A model generated the notes under the pieces. It was not told where the DNA came from and did not search any database. It saw only the letters and a list, made by a program, of their open reading frames with translations. From Bacillus pinisoli (GTDB lineage Bacteria > Bacillota > Bacilli > Bacillales > SA4): a stretch of DNA of 64,000 nt. Positions 36,793-52,150 of this stretch are shown here, piece after piece. Made by a program: the position numbers and the translations under genes. The DNA lies in NCBI RefSeq assembly GCF_023036475.1, contig NZ_JAJQKI010000012.1, positions 1 to 64,000 of the forward strand, written 5' to 3'. Position 1 is the first letter of the stretch. The number at the start of each line of letters is the position of its first letter.

Positions 36793-37208
36793 GCTTTATT
36801 CTCCTTCCGTATATTCGTATCATTTTCATCTAGCCACTCTAGATTTTTGAAAAGGTCATCGCGACTGTATTCGGCAAGCTCGAAGTTGTTTGTCATGATA
36901 ATCGCTTCTGTTGGACAAACCTCTGTACATAGGTCACAGAGAATACAGATTTCAAAGTTAATATCATACGTATCGATAATTTTCCCTTTTTTCGTAGGGT
37001 CTGGATGCTTCTTACCGGTTAGTTGGATACAGTCTGTTGGACATATATTCGCACACTGATTACAAACGATACACTTTTCCGGGTAAAACTTTTGGATACC
37101 GCGGAAACGGTCTGGAAGAGGAAGTGGTTCGTTTGGGTAATCATACGTTACTTTTTTCTTTGATAAGTTTTGAAGGGTATATTTTAAACCTTTCGCTAAT
37201 CCAAGCAT
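36789..37208 (-). CDS. nuoI: NADH-quinone oxidoreductase subunit I (two 4Fe-4S clusters)
   Basis: 139 residues. Two ferredoxin motifs, CIVCNQCANICPTDC and CILCDLCTEVCPTEA, bind clusters N6a and N6b, which carry electrons to N2 in NuoB. The protein lies on the cytoplasmic arm. The 252-bp gap to nuoH contains the GC-rich repeat 37272-37415, the only large break in the operon. Confidence 0.96.
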   Translation of the reverse strand: MLGLAKGLKYTLQNLSKKKVTYDYPNEPLPLPDRFRGIQKFYPEKCIVCNQCANICPTDCIQLTGKKHPDPTKKGKIIDTYDINFEICILCDLCTEVCPTEAIIMTNNFELAEYSRDDLFKNLEWLDENDTNIRKENKA

Positions 37209-37271
37209 GCTTTTTCACACCCCTTTTGAGTCATTCTTTTAGTCATATTTTTAGTAAAGTTTAAACTCAGT

Positions 37272-37416
37272 TGTTGATTTCCGTTCCGGGACGCTCGCTT
37301 TCCGCGGGCGGGCTCGGGAGCCTCCTCGGCGTCCCGCCTGTGGGGTCTCCCGAGCCGCGCTTTTCCCGCAGGAGTCTCGCATCCCTGCACTACAATCAAC
37401 AGTGCAATAAATCAAC
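37272..37416. repeat. GC-rich structured repeat, copy 2, inside the nuo operon
   Basis: Between nuoH and nuoI. Same blocks and orientation as 30368-30512: GTTGATT, CTCGCTTTCCGCGGGCGGG, GGGAGCCTCCTCGGCG, GCCTGTGGGGTCTCCC, CCGCAGGAGTCTCGCATCCC and AATCAAC. About 85% alike by eye. Lying in a co-transcribed operon, it must be part of the nuo mRNA or divide it. Confidence 0.8.
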
Positions 37417-37459
37417 AAGGTCTTTAAACAACCTTACTTAGTAAAACCTTAGGTGTTTA

Positions 37460-38467
37460 TTAAAAAAACAATTCCTTCATAAGTGCTGTGAAGAAGATGT
37501 TACCTAGTGCTACGGGAAGTAGTACTTTCCAGCCGAATTCCATTAATTGGTCTGCTCGTAGACGTGGGAATGTGTAGCGAATCCACATGAGTAGGAAGAC
37601 AATTAACATGAACTTTAGTGAGAACCAAACGGCTCCTGGGATAAAGCTTAAGAATTCAAATGGAGGTAACCAGCCACCTAAGAATAAAACAGTTGTTAGT
37701 GCTGACATGGCGAATAAGTAAACATATTCAGCTAGCATGAAGAATGCCCAGCGAAACCCTGAGTATTCTACGTGGAAACCGGCAACTAACTCGGATTCTG
37801 CTTCAGGTAAGTCAAATGGTGTACGGTTTAATTCAGCAACCGATGCGATAAAAAACACGATAAAGGCAATTGGTTGAAGTAAGATAAACCACATTGTTTC
37901 AGCCTGAGCTGCCACAATATCATTTAAATTTAGACTTCCTGATAATAGGATTACCCCAATGACTGACATGACTAATGGGATCTCATACGAAATCATCTGT
38001 GCTGCTGCACGCATTCCTCCCATTAAGGCATACTTATTATTAGAAGCCCATCCTCCTGTCACAATACCAATCGTCGTTATTCCTGAGATGGCTACATAAT
38101 AGAGAAGTCCTACTCCAATATCAGCAAACTGGAATGAATCTGTAAATGGAATGGTTGCTAACACCATGAATGCTGGTGTGAATGCGATAACCGGTGCCAT
38201 GATAAATAATGGACGATCGGCAAGTTTAGGAATTGTATCTTCTTTTAGTAAAAGCTTAAGTACATCGGCAATTGTTTGAAGTAAACCCCAACGACCACCT
38301 ACTTGGTTAGGACCGATACGACCTTGCATGAATGCCATTGTTTTACGTTCTGCAAGAATCCCATACGTTACGAATCCTAAAACGACCATAAGAAATGCCG
38401 CTGCTAATCCAAAAAATATAAGAAAGTTTGTTAGACTTGGAGCTGATTGTAATAAACCTTCGATCAT
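37460..38467 (-). CDS. nuoH: NADH-quinone oxidoreductase subunit H
   Basis: 335 residues, eight or nine membrane segments. NuoH forms much of the quinone channel between the arms. The signature ERKTMAFMQGRIGPNQVGG and RTPFDLPEAESELVAGFHVEYSG are present. The ATG overlaps the nuoD stop codon by one base. Confidence 0.97.
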   Translation of the reverse strand: MIEGLLQSAPSLTNFLIFFGLAAAFLMVVLGFVTYGILAERKTMAFMQGRIGPNQVGGRWGLLQTIADVLKLLLKEDTIPKLADRPLFIMAPVIAFTPAFMVLATIPFTDSFQFADIGVGLLYYVAISGITTIGIVTGGWASNNKYALMGGMRAAAQMISYEIPLVMSVIGVILLSGSLNLNDIVAAQAETMWFILLQPIAFIVFFIASVAELNRTPFDLPEAESELVAGFHVEYSGFRWAFFMLAEYVYLFAMSALTTVLFLGGWLPPFEFLSFIPGAVWFSLKFMLIVFLLMWIRYTFPRLRADQLMEFGWKVLLPVALGNIFFTALMKELFF

Positions 38468-39567
38468 TAACCATCAACCTCCCCAAGCACGATGTCAATT
38501 CCACCTAAGATTGCAATTAAATTCGCCATATTTTCACCCTCAAGGAGTTTAGGCAAGATTTGCAGGTTATAGAATGATGGTCTTCTAAACTTCAAGCGGT
38601 ATGGCTCTTTCTTGCCATCACTAGAAATGTAGCAACCAATTTCTCCACGAGGAGACTCAATTCGTACAAATGCTTCCCCTTTAGGAGCTTTGATAATCTT
38701 TGGAACCTTTGCCATGATGTCTCCCTCTTGTGGGAACTGCTCAACAGCTTGCTCGATAATTTTTAACGATTCTTCAATTTCTTCCATACGGCAGTGGTAA
38801 CGAGACCAACAGTCACCTTCTTCTCTTACCGGTACGTCGAATTCAAAGCGGTCATAGATTGAATATGGCTCATCTTTTCTGAGATCCCATTTCACACCTG
38901 TACAACGAAGATTTGCGCCACTTAATGAATAAGACAGTGCCTCTTCTTTTGTATATTTTCCTACCCCTTTTACACGGGACATAAAGATTTCGTTACCTGT
39001 TACCAAGTCATGGTAGCCAGCTAATTGCTTTCTCATATAAGGTACAAAATCACGCACCTTTTCAATCCAGCCTTCTGGTGCATCCCATTTTACCCCGCCA
39101 ACACGCATATAGTTAAAGGTTAAACGAGCACCTGATAGTTCATTTAGTAGGTTAATAATCATTTCTCTTTCTCTAAATGCGTAAAGGAATGGACTGACTG
39201 CCCCAATATCTAGTAAGTATGTACCATACCATACGAGGTGACTCGCTACACGGCCAAGCTCCATCGCTAATACACGTAGATATTCAGCACGTTCTGGCAC
39301 CTCAAGCCCCATCATCGTTTCAACGGCGTGACAAATGACATAGTTATTCGTCATAGCGGACAAGTAGTCCATTCGGTCTGTATAAGGAATAATTTGTGTA
39401 TATTGTAAATCCTCAGCAAGCTTCTCTGTACCTCGGTGTAAATATCCGATTACTGGAGTAGCTTCAATAATGGTTTCCCCATCAATTTTAAGTACGATTC
39501 GGAAAACTCCGTGTGTACTAGGATGCTGTGGACCTACGTTTAGTAGCATTTCTTCTGTGCGAATCAA
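38467..39567 (-). CDS. nuoD: NADH-quinone oxidoreductase subunit D (49-kDa subunit)
   Basis: 366 residues, separate from NuoC (not a NuoCD fusion). With NuoB and NuoH it makes the quinone-reducing site: NVGPQHPSTHGVFR carries the conserved His, and Tyr in the GLEVPERAEYLR region belongs to the same fold. The gene abuts nuoH and follows nuoC with a 3-bp gap. Confidence 0.97.
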   Translation of the reverse strand: MIRTEEMLLNVGPQHPSTHGVFRIVLKIDGETIIEATPVIGYLHRGTEKLAEDLQYTQIIPYTDRMDYLSAMTNNYVICHAVETMMGLEVPERAEYLRVLAMELGRVASHLVWYGTYLLDIGAVSPFLYAFREREMIINLLNELSGARLTFNYMRVGGVKWDAPEGWIEKVRDFVPYMRKQLAGYHDLVTGNEIFMSRVKGVGKYTKEEALSYSLSGANLRCTGVKWDLRKDEPYSIYDRFEFDVPVREEGDCWSRYHCRMEEIEESLKIIEQAVEQFPQEGDIMAKVPKIIKAPKGEAFVRIESPRGEIGCYISSDGKKEPYRLKFRRPSFYNLQILPKLLEGENMANLIAILGGIDIVLGEVDG

Positions 39568-39570
39568 TGA

Positions 39571-40866
39571 CTACACCTCCACATCGTACGGTTCATAGTC
39601 TTTTCTTAACGGATGTCCTACCCAGTCTTCTGGAAGCATGATTCTCGTTAAGTTTGGATGATTTTTAAAGATGATTCCAAGTAAGTCATAAGCTTCACGT
39701 TCAGGCCAATTAGCACCTTCCCATAATCCAGCAACCGAGTCGATTACTGGCTCATCACGGTCAATCTTGACCTTTAAAGCAACGGACTGACGGTTTTTGT
39801 AAGAATAAAAGTGAACATAGATTTCCATGTGAGTCACATAATCAGTTCCATGTAACTCAGATAAGTATTCAAAGCTTAGTTGCTCATTAAATTTTAGGAA
39901 TTCTGCAACCTTATAGTACGTTTCTTTTTTCACAAGTAAGGTAGGTACATCTTTTGATAATCGGTTAATATATGATTCTTCTAATACATCACCAAGGTGT
40001 TCATTGATCACCTTAACGTATTTATCTAAGTACGGTTGATTAGGAGAAGGTTTTTGCTCTTCCTCTGGAGCAGCTACTTCGTCTGATTGAGCCGCTTTTT
40101 TCTTTGCTGCTGCAGCTGCTGCTGCTTTTGCCTTCGCGGCAGCGATTGCTTTTGCCTTTTCATCGTCTCCTGAAGCTCCGCCTGCTTGTGCGGCTGCTTT
40201 TGCCTTAGCTGCTGCTGCTGCTTTTGCCTTAGCTGCTGCAATGGCTTTTGCTTTTTCATCGTCTCCTGCTGATTCGCCTGCTTGTGCAGCAAGCTTAGCC
40301 TTAGCGGCTGCAGCGGCCTTTGCTTTCGCTGCTGCAATGGCTTTCGCCTTCGCTTTTGCTTCATCATCCATCTCTTCTGAATCATTTAATTCAGTATTAC
40401 CTTGTTTCGCTAATGCTGCAGCTTTTGCCTTGGCTGCTGCCGCTGCCTTTGCTTTTGCAGCAGCTGCTGCTTTCTTTTTAGCCAAATCGGCATCTTCTTC
40501 ATCCGTTTGGTCAATTGTACTTTCAGCAGCTTGCTTTTCAGCTAGTTTTTTTAGAGCAGCTTCTTTTGCCTTTTGGGCTGCTTCCTTTTTTAACTCTTCT
40601 TTTGTTTTTTCTGCTGAAGCCGGTGCTTCTTCTACCGTTTCCTCAGCTTGTTGTGCTTGCTTTTCAGCTAGCTTTTTTAAAGCAGCTTCTTTTGCTTTCG
40701 CGGCTGCTTCTTTTTTTAGTTCTTCTTTTGTTTTTTCAGCAGGTGCAGGTGTAACCTCACCAGACTCTGCTTGAGCTTTTTTCTCAGCTAGACGACGTAG
40801 CGCTTCTTCCTTTGCCTTTTGCGCTGCTTCCCGTTTTTGCTGTTCAAGGCTCTTTTCATCACTCAT
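39571..40866 (-). CDS. nuoC: NADH-quinone oxidoreductase subunit C with long Ala/Lys-rich N-terminal extension
   Basis: 431 residues. Only the last 150 or so form the normal 30-kDa domain ([46 protein letters not shown]). The first 275 are low-complexity repeats: two copies of [20 protein letters not shown], then three blocks of about 30 residues built from [21 protein letters not shown] separated by acidic linkers such as GDDEK. The extension is Ala/Lys-rich, predicted helical, with acidic spacers. It may have grown by unequal recombination of repeated DNA. It is in frame with the conserved domain, and ATG overlaps nuoB by four bases, so it is translated as part of NuoC. Confidence 0.93.
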   Translation of the reverse strand: MSDEKSLEQQKREAAQKAKEEALRRLAEKKAQAESGEVTPAPAEKTKEELKKEAAAKAKEAALKKLAEKQAQQAEETVEEAPASAEKTKEELKKEAAQKAKEAALKKLAEKQAAESTIDQTDEEDADLAKKKAAAAAKAKAAAAAKAKAAALAKQGNTELNDSEEMDDEAKAKAKAIAAAKAKAAAAAKAKLAAQAGESAGDDEKAKAIAAAKAKAAAAAKAKAAAQAGGASGDDEKAKAIAAAKAKAAAAAAAKKKAAQSDEVAAPEEEQKPSPNQPYLDKYVKVINEHLGDVLEESYINRLSKDVPTLLVKKETYYKVAEFLKFNEQLSFEYLSELHGTDYVTHMEIYVHFYSYKNRQSVALKVKIDRDEPVIDSVAGLWEGANWPEREAYDLLGIIFKNHPNLTRIMLPEDWVGHPLRKDYEPYDVEV

Positions 40867-41381
40867 CGACTAGTCACCTGCTTCCCAGTCTTAGCTTCAT
40901 AGCGAATCTTTTCTTTCAATTTATTTATACCGTAGATTAAGGCTGCTGGATTTGGAGGACAACCAGGTATATACACGTCAACCGGCACAATTTGGTCAAC
41001 GCCCTTAACAACTGCGTATGACTTCACATATGGTCCACCAGCCGTTGCACAGGATCCCATCGCAATCACCCATTTTGGTTCCGGCATTTGGTCATAAAGA
41101 CGCTTTAAAACAGGCGCCATTTTTTTCGTCACTGTACCTGATACAATCATGACATCTGATTGACGAGGCGAGGTACGAAAGAATGACCCAAAACGATCTA
41201 AATCATAATGAGAAGACCCTACTCCCATCATTTCGATGGCACAGCAAGCTAGACCAAAGGTTAACGGCCATAAAGAGTTACTTCTAGCCCAAGCCTTTAG
41301 CTCTTCAAGTGTTGACATAAATACATTGCGTTGTAGCTCTTCCATTTCTTCAGGTGTAATATTCTCTAGTTTTAAATCCAT
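40863..41381 (-). CDS. nuoB: NADH-quinone oxidoreductase subunit B
   Basis: 172 residues. NuoB holds the terminal cluster N2: [10 protein letters not shown] with the tandem Cys, GSCATAGG and PGCPPNP supply the ligands. An in-frame ATG exists at 41402 inside nuoA, but AAGGGTG is well spaced before the ATG at 41381, which also gives the usual length. The chosen start overlaps the end of nuoA. Confidence 0.96.
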   Translation of the reverse strand: MDLKLENITPEEMEELQRNVFMSTLEELKAWARSNSLWPLTFGLACCAIEMMGVGSSHYDLDRFGSFFRTSPRQSDVMIVSGTVTKKMAPVLKRLYDQMPEPKWVIAMGSCATAGGPYVKSYAVVKGVDQIVPVDVYIPGCPPNPAALIYGINKLKEKIRYEAKTGKQVTSR

Positions 41382-41746
41382 TTCAGCACACCCTTCTTCC
41401 ATGCATAGATTAATCCAATTAATAACATGACGACGAATATGAGCATTTCAATAAGTGCAAAAATTCCTAGGCTTTCATATGCAACAGCCCATGGATATAG
41501 AAAGACGGTTTCCACATCAAAAATGACAAACATTAACGCAAAGATATAATATCTAACGTTGAATTGAACTCTCGCATCATGAAAAGGCTCAATTCCACTT
41601 TCATACGTTGTTAATTTTGCATCATTCGGTTTATGTGGACGTAATATACGACCAGCTGTCAGTGCAACAACAGGTAAGATGATACCTAATAATATGAAAA
41701 TCAGTACAATTAGGTAGTTATTCTGGTATAGATTTAATAATTCCAC
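41372..41746 (-). CDS. nuoA: NADH-quinone oxidoreductase subunit A
   Basis: 124 residues, three membrane segments, first gene of the nuo operon. Conserved [32 protein letters not shown] is intact. The frame runs back to 41797, but GGGAGGCG precedes the GTG at 41746 by eight bases, giving [10 protein letters not shown] as the N-terminus. A clear sigma-A promoter lies at 41828-41856. Confidence 0.95.
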   Translation of the reverse strand: MELLNLYQNNYLIVLIFILLGIILPVVALTAGRILRPHKPNDAKLTTYESGIEPFHDARVQFNVRYYIFALMFVIFDVETVFLYPWAVAYESLGIFALIEMLIFVVMLLIGLIYAWKKGVLKWI

Positions 41747-41827
41747 TTTGATCGCCTCCCTTTTCAACCAGCCATTTCCAATTATAGTTTCACACAAATT
41801 TCATAATTCTTCCTTGTAACCGTAAAC

Positions 41828-41856
41828 ATTATATCACTTACATATATTCGTGTCGA
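41828..41856 (-). promoter_or_regulatory. Sigma-A promoter of the nuo operon
   Basis: On the minus strand TCGACA, 17 bp, TATAAT (one mismatch to the consensus -35, perfect -10). It lies about 80 bp upstream of the nuoA start codon. Confidence 0.75.
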
Positions 41857-41870
41857 TAAACCTTGGATAA

Positions 41871-41938
41871 TCCTTTAGAAAAAGGGGGACAGATATTTAT
41901 TCGACAAGTGACAGGCACCTTTTCTTCTCTAAAGGACA
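41871..41938. repeat. Degenerate REP-like element F
   Basis: CCTTTAGA and TCTAAAGG form outer arms. Inside are GGGGGACAG, TTCGACAAGTGACAGGCACC. The block CACTTGTCGAAT is shared with element G next to RAYT 2 (62470), but here the loop pentamer is inverted relative to the stem. It lies between nuoA's promoter and the atp terminator. Confidence 0.5.
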
Positions 41939-41941
41939 GCA

Positions 41942-41976
41942 AAAAAGCCTTAAGTGAGTAGTCACCTAAGGCTTTT
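41942..41976 (-). terminator. Terminator of the atp operon
   Basis: AAAAGCCTTA-GTGA pairs with TCAC-TAAGGCTTTT around GTAG with a one-base mismatch, with T-runs on the minus strand. Four bp from the atpC stop. Confidence 0.85.
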
Positions 41977-41979
41977 ATT

Positions 41980-42393
<414 letters not shown>

Positions 42394-42406
42394 CTATGTC
42401 CGTTTT

Positions 42407-43858
<1,452 letters not shown>

Positions 43859-43877
43859 TTAATTTTTAGACTTTGTT

Positions 43878-44026
43878 TATGTCTAGCTCCAGCGCCCAGT
43901 CCCTCGAGTGAAAAAGAAAATCACTTTTTCCTAGGTTAAATTACCTGAAGTCAATGAAAGGGAAAAGCACCCTTTCCTTGTCTTCAGAACATTTACTTGT
44001 CGGGACTAAACGGGGCGCTTCCGCTT
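43878..44026. repeat. Multi-hairpin repeat element between atpG and atpD
   Basis: Starts TGTCTAGCTCCAGCGCCCAG and ends GGGGCGCTTCCGCTTTT. AGCGCCC-AGTCCC pairs with GGGACTAAACGGGGCGCT as an imperfect outer stem; inside, GTGAAAAAG/CACTTTTTC and a CTGAAG...GAAAGGG/CCCTTTC...CTTCAG hairpin can form. From memory, sequences of the TGTCTAGCTCCAGCGCC...GGCGCTTCCGCTTTT type recur in many Bacillaceae intergenic regions; only one copy is in this window. It lies in the middle of the atp mRNA. Confidence 0.65.
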
Positions 44027-44028
44027 TT

Positions 44029-44895
<867 letters not shown>

Positions 44896-44985
44896 TCACC
44901 ACCTTTTTTAAAAATACCGATTTGTCATTTACTGAAAAAACAGTAAATTGGCTAAGCAGCAACTGATGCTGCTTAGCGTAATCTA

Positions 44986-47599
<2,614 letters not shown>

Positions 47600-47746
47600 T
47601 TACATTTCTCAACATGTCGTGTTGATGTTGATAAATTCTCATATACAAACATAAAGCAATGGCGAAGATTCACTAGGAAGTTACTTCGCCATTTTCAGCT
47701 GCAGTGGTATCAAGCAATGCTTTTGACCACTGCAAAAGCTTAATTA

Positions 47747-48001
<255 letters not shown>

Positions 48002-48022
48002 TTAATCATGAATTAAATATAA

Positions 48023-49154
<1,132 letters not shown>

Positions 49155-49159
49155 TGAAT

Positions 49160-49381
49160 TTATTCTCCTGAGAAGTAGTGACTAACCAACCTCAACATCG
49201 CAAACACCCCTGCTGCTAGTCCTACGAGGAGGCCGATAATTAAAAATAGAGGAAAGGTTCCAATCATTTGGTCAATCCATCTTCCTCCGAAGATTCCAAT
49301 TAAAATCGAACCAACTAATTGTGAAAGTATAGCAGTCATTAAAGCCATCGCATGAAGTGGATGTCTATTCTTTTGGGGCAT
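49160..49381 (-). CDS. atpZ: AtpZ/AtpI-family membrane protein
   Basis: 73 residues with two membrane segments (MALMTAILSQLVGSILIGIF and LFLIIGLLVGLAAGVFAML), typical of AtpZ, which is found upstream of atpI in Bacillus and may support ATP synthase assembly or Mg2+ supply. A TTG at 49402 opens the frame, but GAAGGGAGA is six bases before the ATG at 49381. First gene of the atp operon. Confidence 0.9.
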   Translation of the reverse strand: MPQKNRHPLHAMALMTAILSQLVGSILIGIFGGRWIDQMIGTFPLFLIIGLLVGLAAGVFAMLRLVSHYFSGE

Positions 49382-49476
49382 AAATGCTCTCCCTTCGGAC
49401 AAGTTTCTTTGTCTGAAAATTCAGGGAAAACCCTTGGTAAATCTCGCTTGTAACCCTTATCATCATACCCTTTGTA

Positions 49477-49505
49477 AGCATACAATAGGGTATTGTCAAT
49501 GTCAA
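49477..49505 (-). promoter_or_regulatory. Sigma-A promoter of the atp operon
   Basis: On the minus strand TTGACA, 17 bp, TATGCT. The -35 is perfect. A second TTGACA overlaps the spacer immediately after. About 95 bp upstream of atpZ. Confidence 0.8.
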
Positions 49506-49760
49506 TGTGTTACTTTGAAAAAGTTATACACCCCTTTTTGGTGTTTGCAAAATGTTCACATTTATTTTTGCAGCTAACTATCGCACTCTTATGTGAAGAT
49601 GACCATCAAGCCCATCTTTATTTATAAGCATAAAGAGGAAGGAATTATCTTCTATACTGAAGAACCTTCCTAATCAACCGCAGTGACCATCGTTACAATT
49701 ATTCACAGTTATGAACTTTTTATCCCCAAATATTAATAGAAAACACTTTCTAATTAAGAC
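49506..49760. other. Intergenic region between atp promoter and Vpr-like gene
   Basis: No gene seen. AGGAAGG (49636) and CCTTCCT (49665) can form an imperfect hairpin that might end the Vpr-like transcript, but no clear T-run follows on the minus strand. Confidence 0.4.
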
Positions 49761-52016
49761 TTATTTTTTTAACACATAAGAATCATCAATAGTAATCATC
49801 GTCTCAATTGTATCCTCTTTACCTTTAAATTTTACAAAGACCAAACCTTGAAACGTACCACTGACTCCAATCTCTTCTTTTACTAACTCCTTCTTCACTA
49901 TTCCTCTTGATACATCTTTTGTAAAATCGAGAAATTTAATAAAGCGCAATGAGTCTGGATCATACAAAGCAATACCAAATTCCTCTGCACCTCCTGGCAA
50001 ATAGGCTTCATAGATAAATGAATCTGGCTTATCACCAGGTCCGAATTGGAAACCCATAATCCTAGGATAGTTAGGTTCCTCTACCACAAACAAGTAAGGC
50101 ACGTGAATTGGATTTCCTTCTTCATAGATCGTTAGCCAGTCTGAATAGATACCTTCTTTTAACACAAACGGAGAAATATCTAGTGTAATGGTCAATTTTC
50201 GTTTTTCCATCGAACTTAATGTAAATGTAGAAGGTAGTTTCCATTGTAGGCCATTTTCTGCTCTAGGTTGCTTAAAGGTAACCTCTTTCTTTTTATTACT
50301 AAGGTTTTCAATTGTCAGCGTGATTTGCTTTTCGGTACGTGGATCTTTTTGGTGAAACATTCCAAACGAAATAGAGCCTGGGTACACAAGGGTATCTGCT
50401 TTTACCGCTTGGTCTATCTGAATCCTTCCCGCCCCTTGAACTATTGGTTCGTATAGTACTGCTCCATCCTTTAGTCGCTTTGCTGTATTCATCAGAGCCG
50501 CCTTAATTTGTTCTGGATTCCAGTCGGGATGAGCCTGTTTGACAAGAGCTGCTGCACCTGCGACATGCGGGGCTGCCATACTTGTTCCTTGAAGTGATAT
50601 ATAGCCGTTCGGAATCGTACTTGTAATGGCCACTCCAGGGGCAACTACGTCTGGTTTGATATCCCATGTGTACGTAACCGGTCCTCTAGAACTAAAGTCA
50701 GCCATACTATCTTCAACTTTTTTAAATTTTGTATGGATATATGATGTGGTAACAAGTTCTTTTTGAATATACTCACCGTCTTCTTTCGAGATGGACACGA
50801 CCGGAATTGGGAACTCCATTTCAAGTCCTCCGGCGAAACTACCCGGTACATTATTATAGATAACGATTCCTGCTGCTCCTTTTTCATAAGCATTCATGAC
50901 CTTCTCAGTAAAAGGAATAGTTCCTCTTTCAATGAGTGCTATATTTCCTTTTACATTATTGGGAATTTCTTCAGGATATCCTTTTCCCGCTTTTACTAGC
51001 TTTACTTCTTTTGAAAATTCCCACGGTTTAGCACCTTGCATCGGTGTTAACTCAATTTGCTTTGTTATGTTACTTTCACTAAATGATAGAAAAGGTACTT
51101 GAATAGGGGGAGTTGACGCACCAACAGATATTGCCTTAGACGCAGTTCCTGGTGAGCCCACAGTCCACATCTCCGGACCAGAGTTACCACTAGAGGTAAC
51201 CGCAACAATCCCACTTTCTACTGCTTTGTTTAACGCAAGACTAGTTGGCCAATCTGGACCATTTACATTATTACCGAGAGATAAGTTAATAACATCCACT
51301 TTATCCTTGATAGCTTTTTCAATGGCAGCTATCACTTGCTCTGAAGTGCCCATACCTCCTGGTCCAAGCGCTCGATACGCAATAATCTCTGCTTCAGGAG
51401 CAACACCATGAATTTTTCCATTTGCTGCAATGATGCCCGCTACATGGGTACCATGTAGGGTTGGCATGCCTTGAGAAGCCTTTGTCTCCATTGGATCTTT
51501 ATCATGATCGACTAGATCAAAGCCTCCCTTAAAATTTCTACGAAGATCAGGATGCGAATAATCGACACCAGTATCAATGACACCGACTTTTATCCCTTCC
51601 CCCGTCAACCTATGATTGTGAATATCCAAATAGCTTCTAATATTCTCTGCTCCTATATAAGGCACACTTTTCTCAATGGTCGCCTGGTACTGATGGTTTG
51701 GATATACATCTATCACACCAGTAATAGAAGCAATCTTCTTAATATCCCGCTTTCGACCAGAAAGCGAAACCCCATCAAAGACTGTAGAGAAAACTGATGA
51801 AATTGTAACTGAAGGAAAATCATTCAACTTTTCAATGACTTTTTGTTTCTCTGAAGGCTCCGTCAGAACAATGACAGATTCAACTTCATCCCCCTGATCC
51901 GCTGGCAGTGGAGGACGTTCCGGAAACAAAAAGACGGAACTTGCTCCAGAAATAGTCGGTACAATCGAAGTAACTAGCAATGTTGTTAAAAACAATACCT
52001 TGACTAATTTAAGCAT
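49761..52016 (-). CDS. Secreted Vpr-like subtilase with PA domain
   Basis: 751 residues. Signal peptide (about 1-25), I9-type propeptide (about 45-115), S8 catalytic domain with Asp148 (VGVIDTGVDYSH), His191 (LHGTHVAG), oxyanion Asn278 (SSGNSGP) and Ser479 (QGTSMAAPHVAG), with a protease-associated (PA) domain inserted at about 330-430 (GNIALIERGTIPFTEKVMNAYEKGAAG). This is the layout of B. subtilis Vpr (806 residues). The C-terminal 200 residues form a beta-rich region. Unlike the pair at 162-5321 it has no SLH region, so it is probably released. AGAGGTGGG supports the ATG. Confidence 0.9.
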   Translation of the reverse strand: MLKLVKVLFLTTLLVTSIVPTISGASSVFLFPERPPLPADQGDEVESVIVLTEPSEKQKVIEKLNDFPSVTISSVFSTVFDGVSLSGRKRDIKKIASITGVIDVYPNHQYQATIEKSVPYIGAENIRSYLDIHNHRLTGEGIKVGVIDTGVDYSHPDLRRNFKGGFDLVDHDKDPMETKASQGMPTLHGTHVAGIIAANGKIHGVAPEAEIIAYRALGPGGMGTSEQVIAAIEKAIKDKVDVINLSLGNNVNGPDWPTSLALNKAVESGIVAVTSSGNSGPEMWTVGSPGTASKAISVGASTPPIQVPFLSFSESNITKQIELTPMQGAKPWEFSKEVKLVKAGKGYPEEIPNNVKGNIALIERGTIPFTEKVMNAYEKGAAGIVIYNNVPGSFAGGLEMEFPIPVVSISKEDGEYIQKELVTTSYIHTKFKKVEDSMADFSSRGPVTYTWDIKPDVVAPGVAITSTIPNGYISLQGTSMAAPHVAGAAALVKQAHPDWNPEQIKAALMNTAKRLKDGAVLYEPIVQGAGRIQIDQAVKADTLVYPGSISFGMFHQKDPRTEKQITLTIENLSNKKKEVTFKQPRAENGLQWKLPSTFTLSSMEKRKLTITLDISPFVLKEGIYSDWLTIYEEGNPIHVPYLFVVEEPNYPRIMGFQFGPGDKPDSFIYEAYLPGGAEEFGIALYDPDSLRFIKFLDFTKDVSRGIVKKELVKEEIGVSGTFQGLVFVKFKGKEDTIETMITIDDSYVLKK

Positions 52017-52086
52017 TTATCCCACCTCTTACCATAGCGTGCTCCACAATACTGTATTCCATTCTCATATTGAGGAAGGGACTTCG

Positions 52087-52141
52087 CTTTAACACAGTAA
52101 AGGAGTGGGGGACAGGCCCCCACTCCTTTACTGTGTTAAAG
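52087..52141. repeat. REP-like palindrome E
   Basis: A perfect 25-bp inverted repeat (CTTTAACACAGTAAAGGAGT followed by GGGGG) around the loop ACAGG. It is the longest perfect palindrome of the family and sits between upp (stop 52151) and the Vpr-like gene (start 52016). No T-run follows on the upp strand, though the hairpin itself could stabilise the 3' end of upp mRNA. Confidence 0.85.
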
Positions 52142-52150
52142 TTCTTTTCA

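Noticed and set aside
40241..40774. Ala-rich plus-strand frame opposite nuoC
   Set aside because: Mirror of the low-complexity repeat of nuoC; no start signal, and nuoC has conserved domain and operon support.
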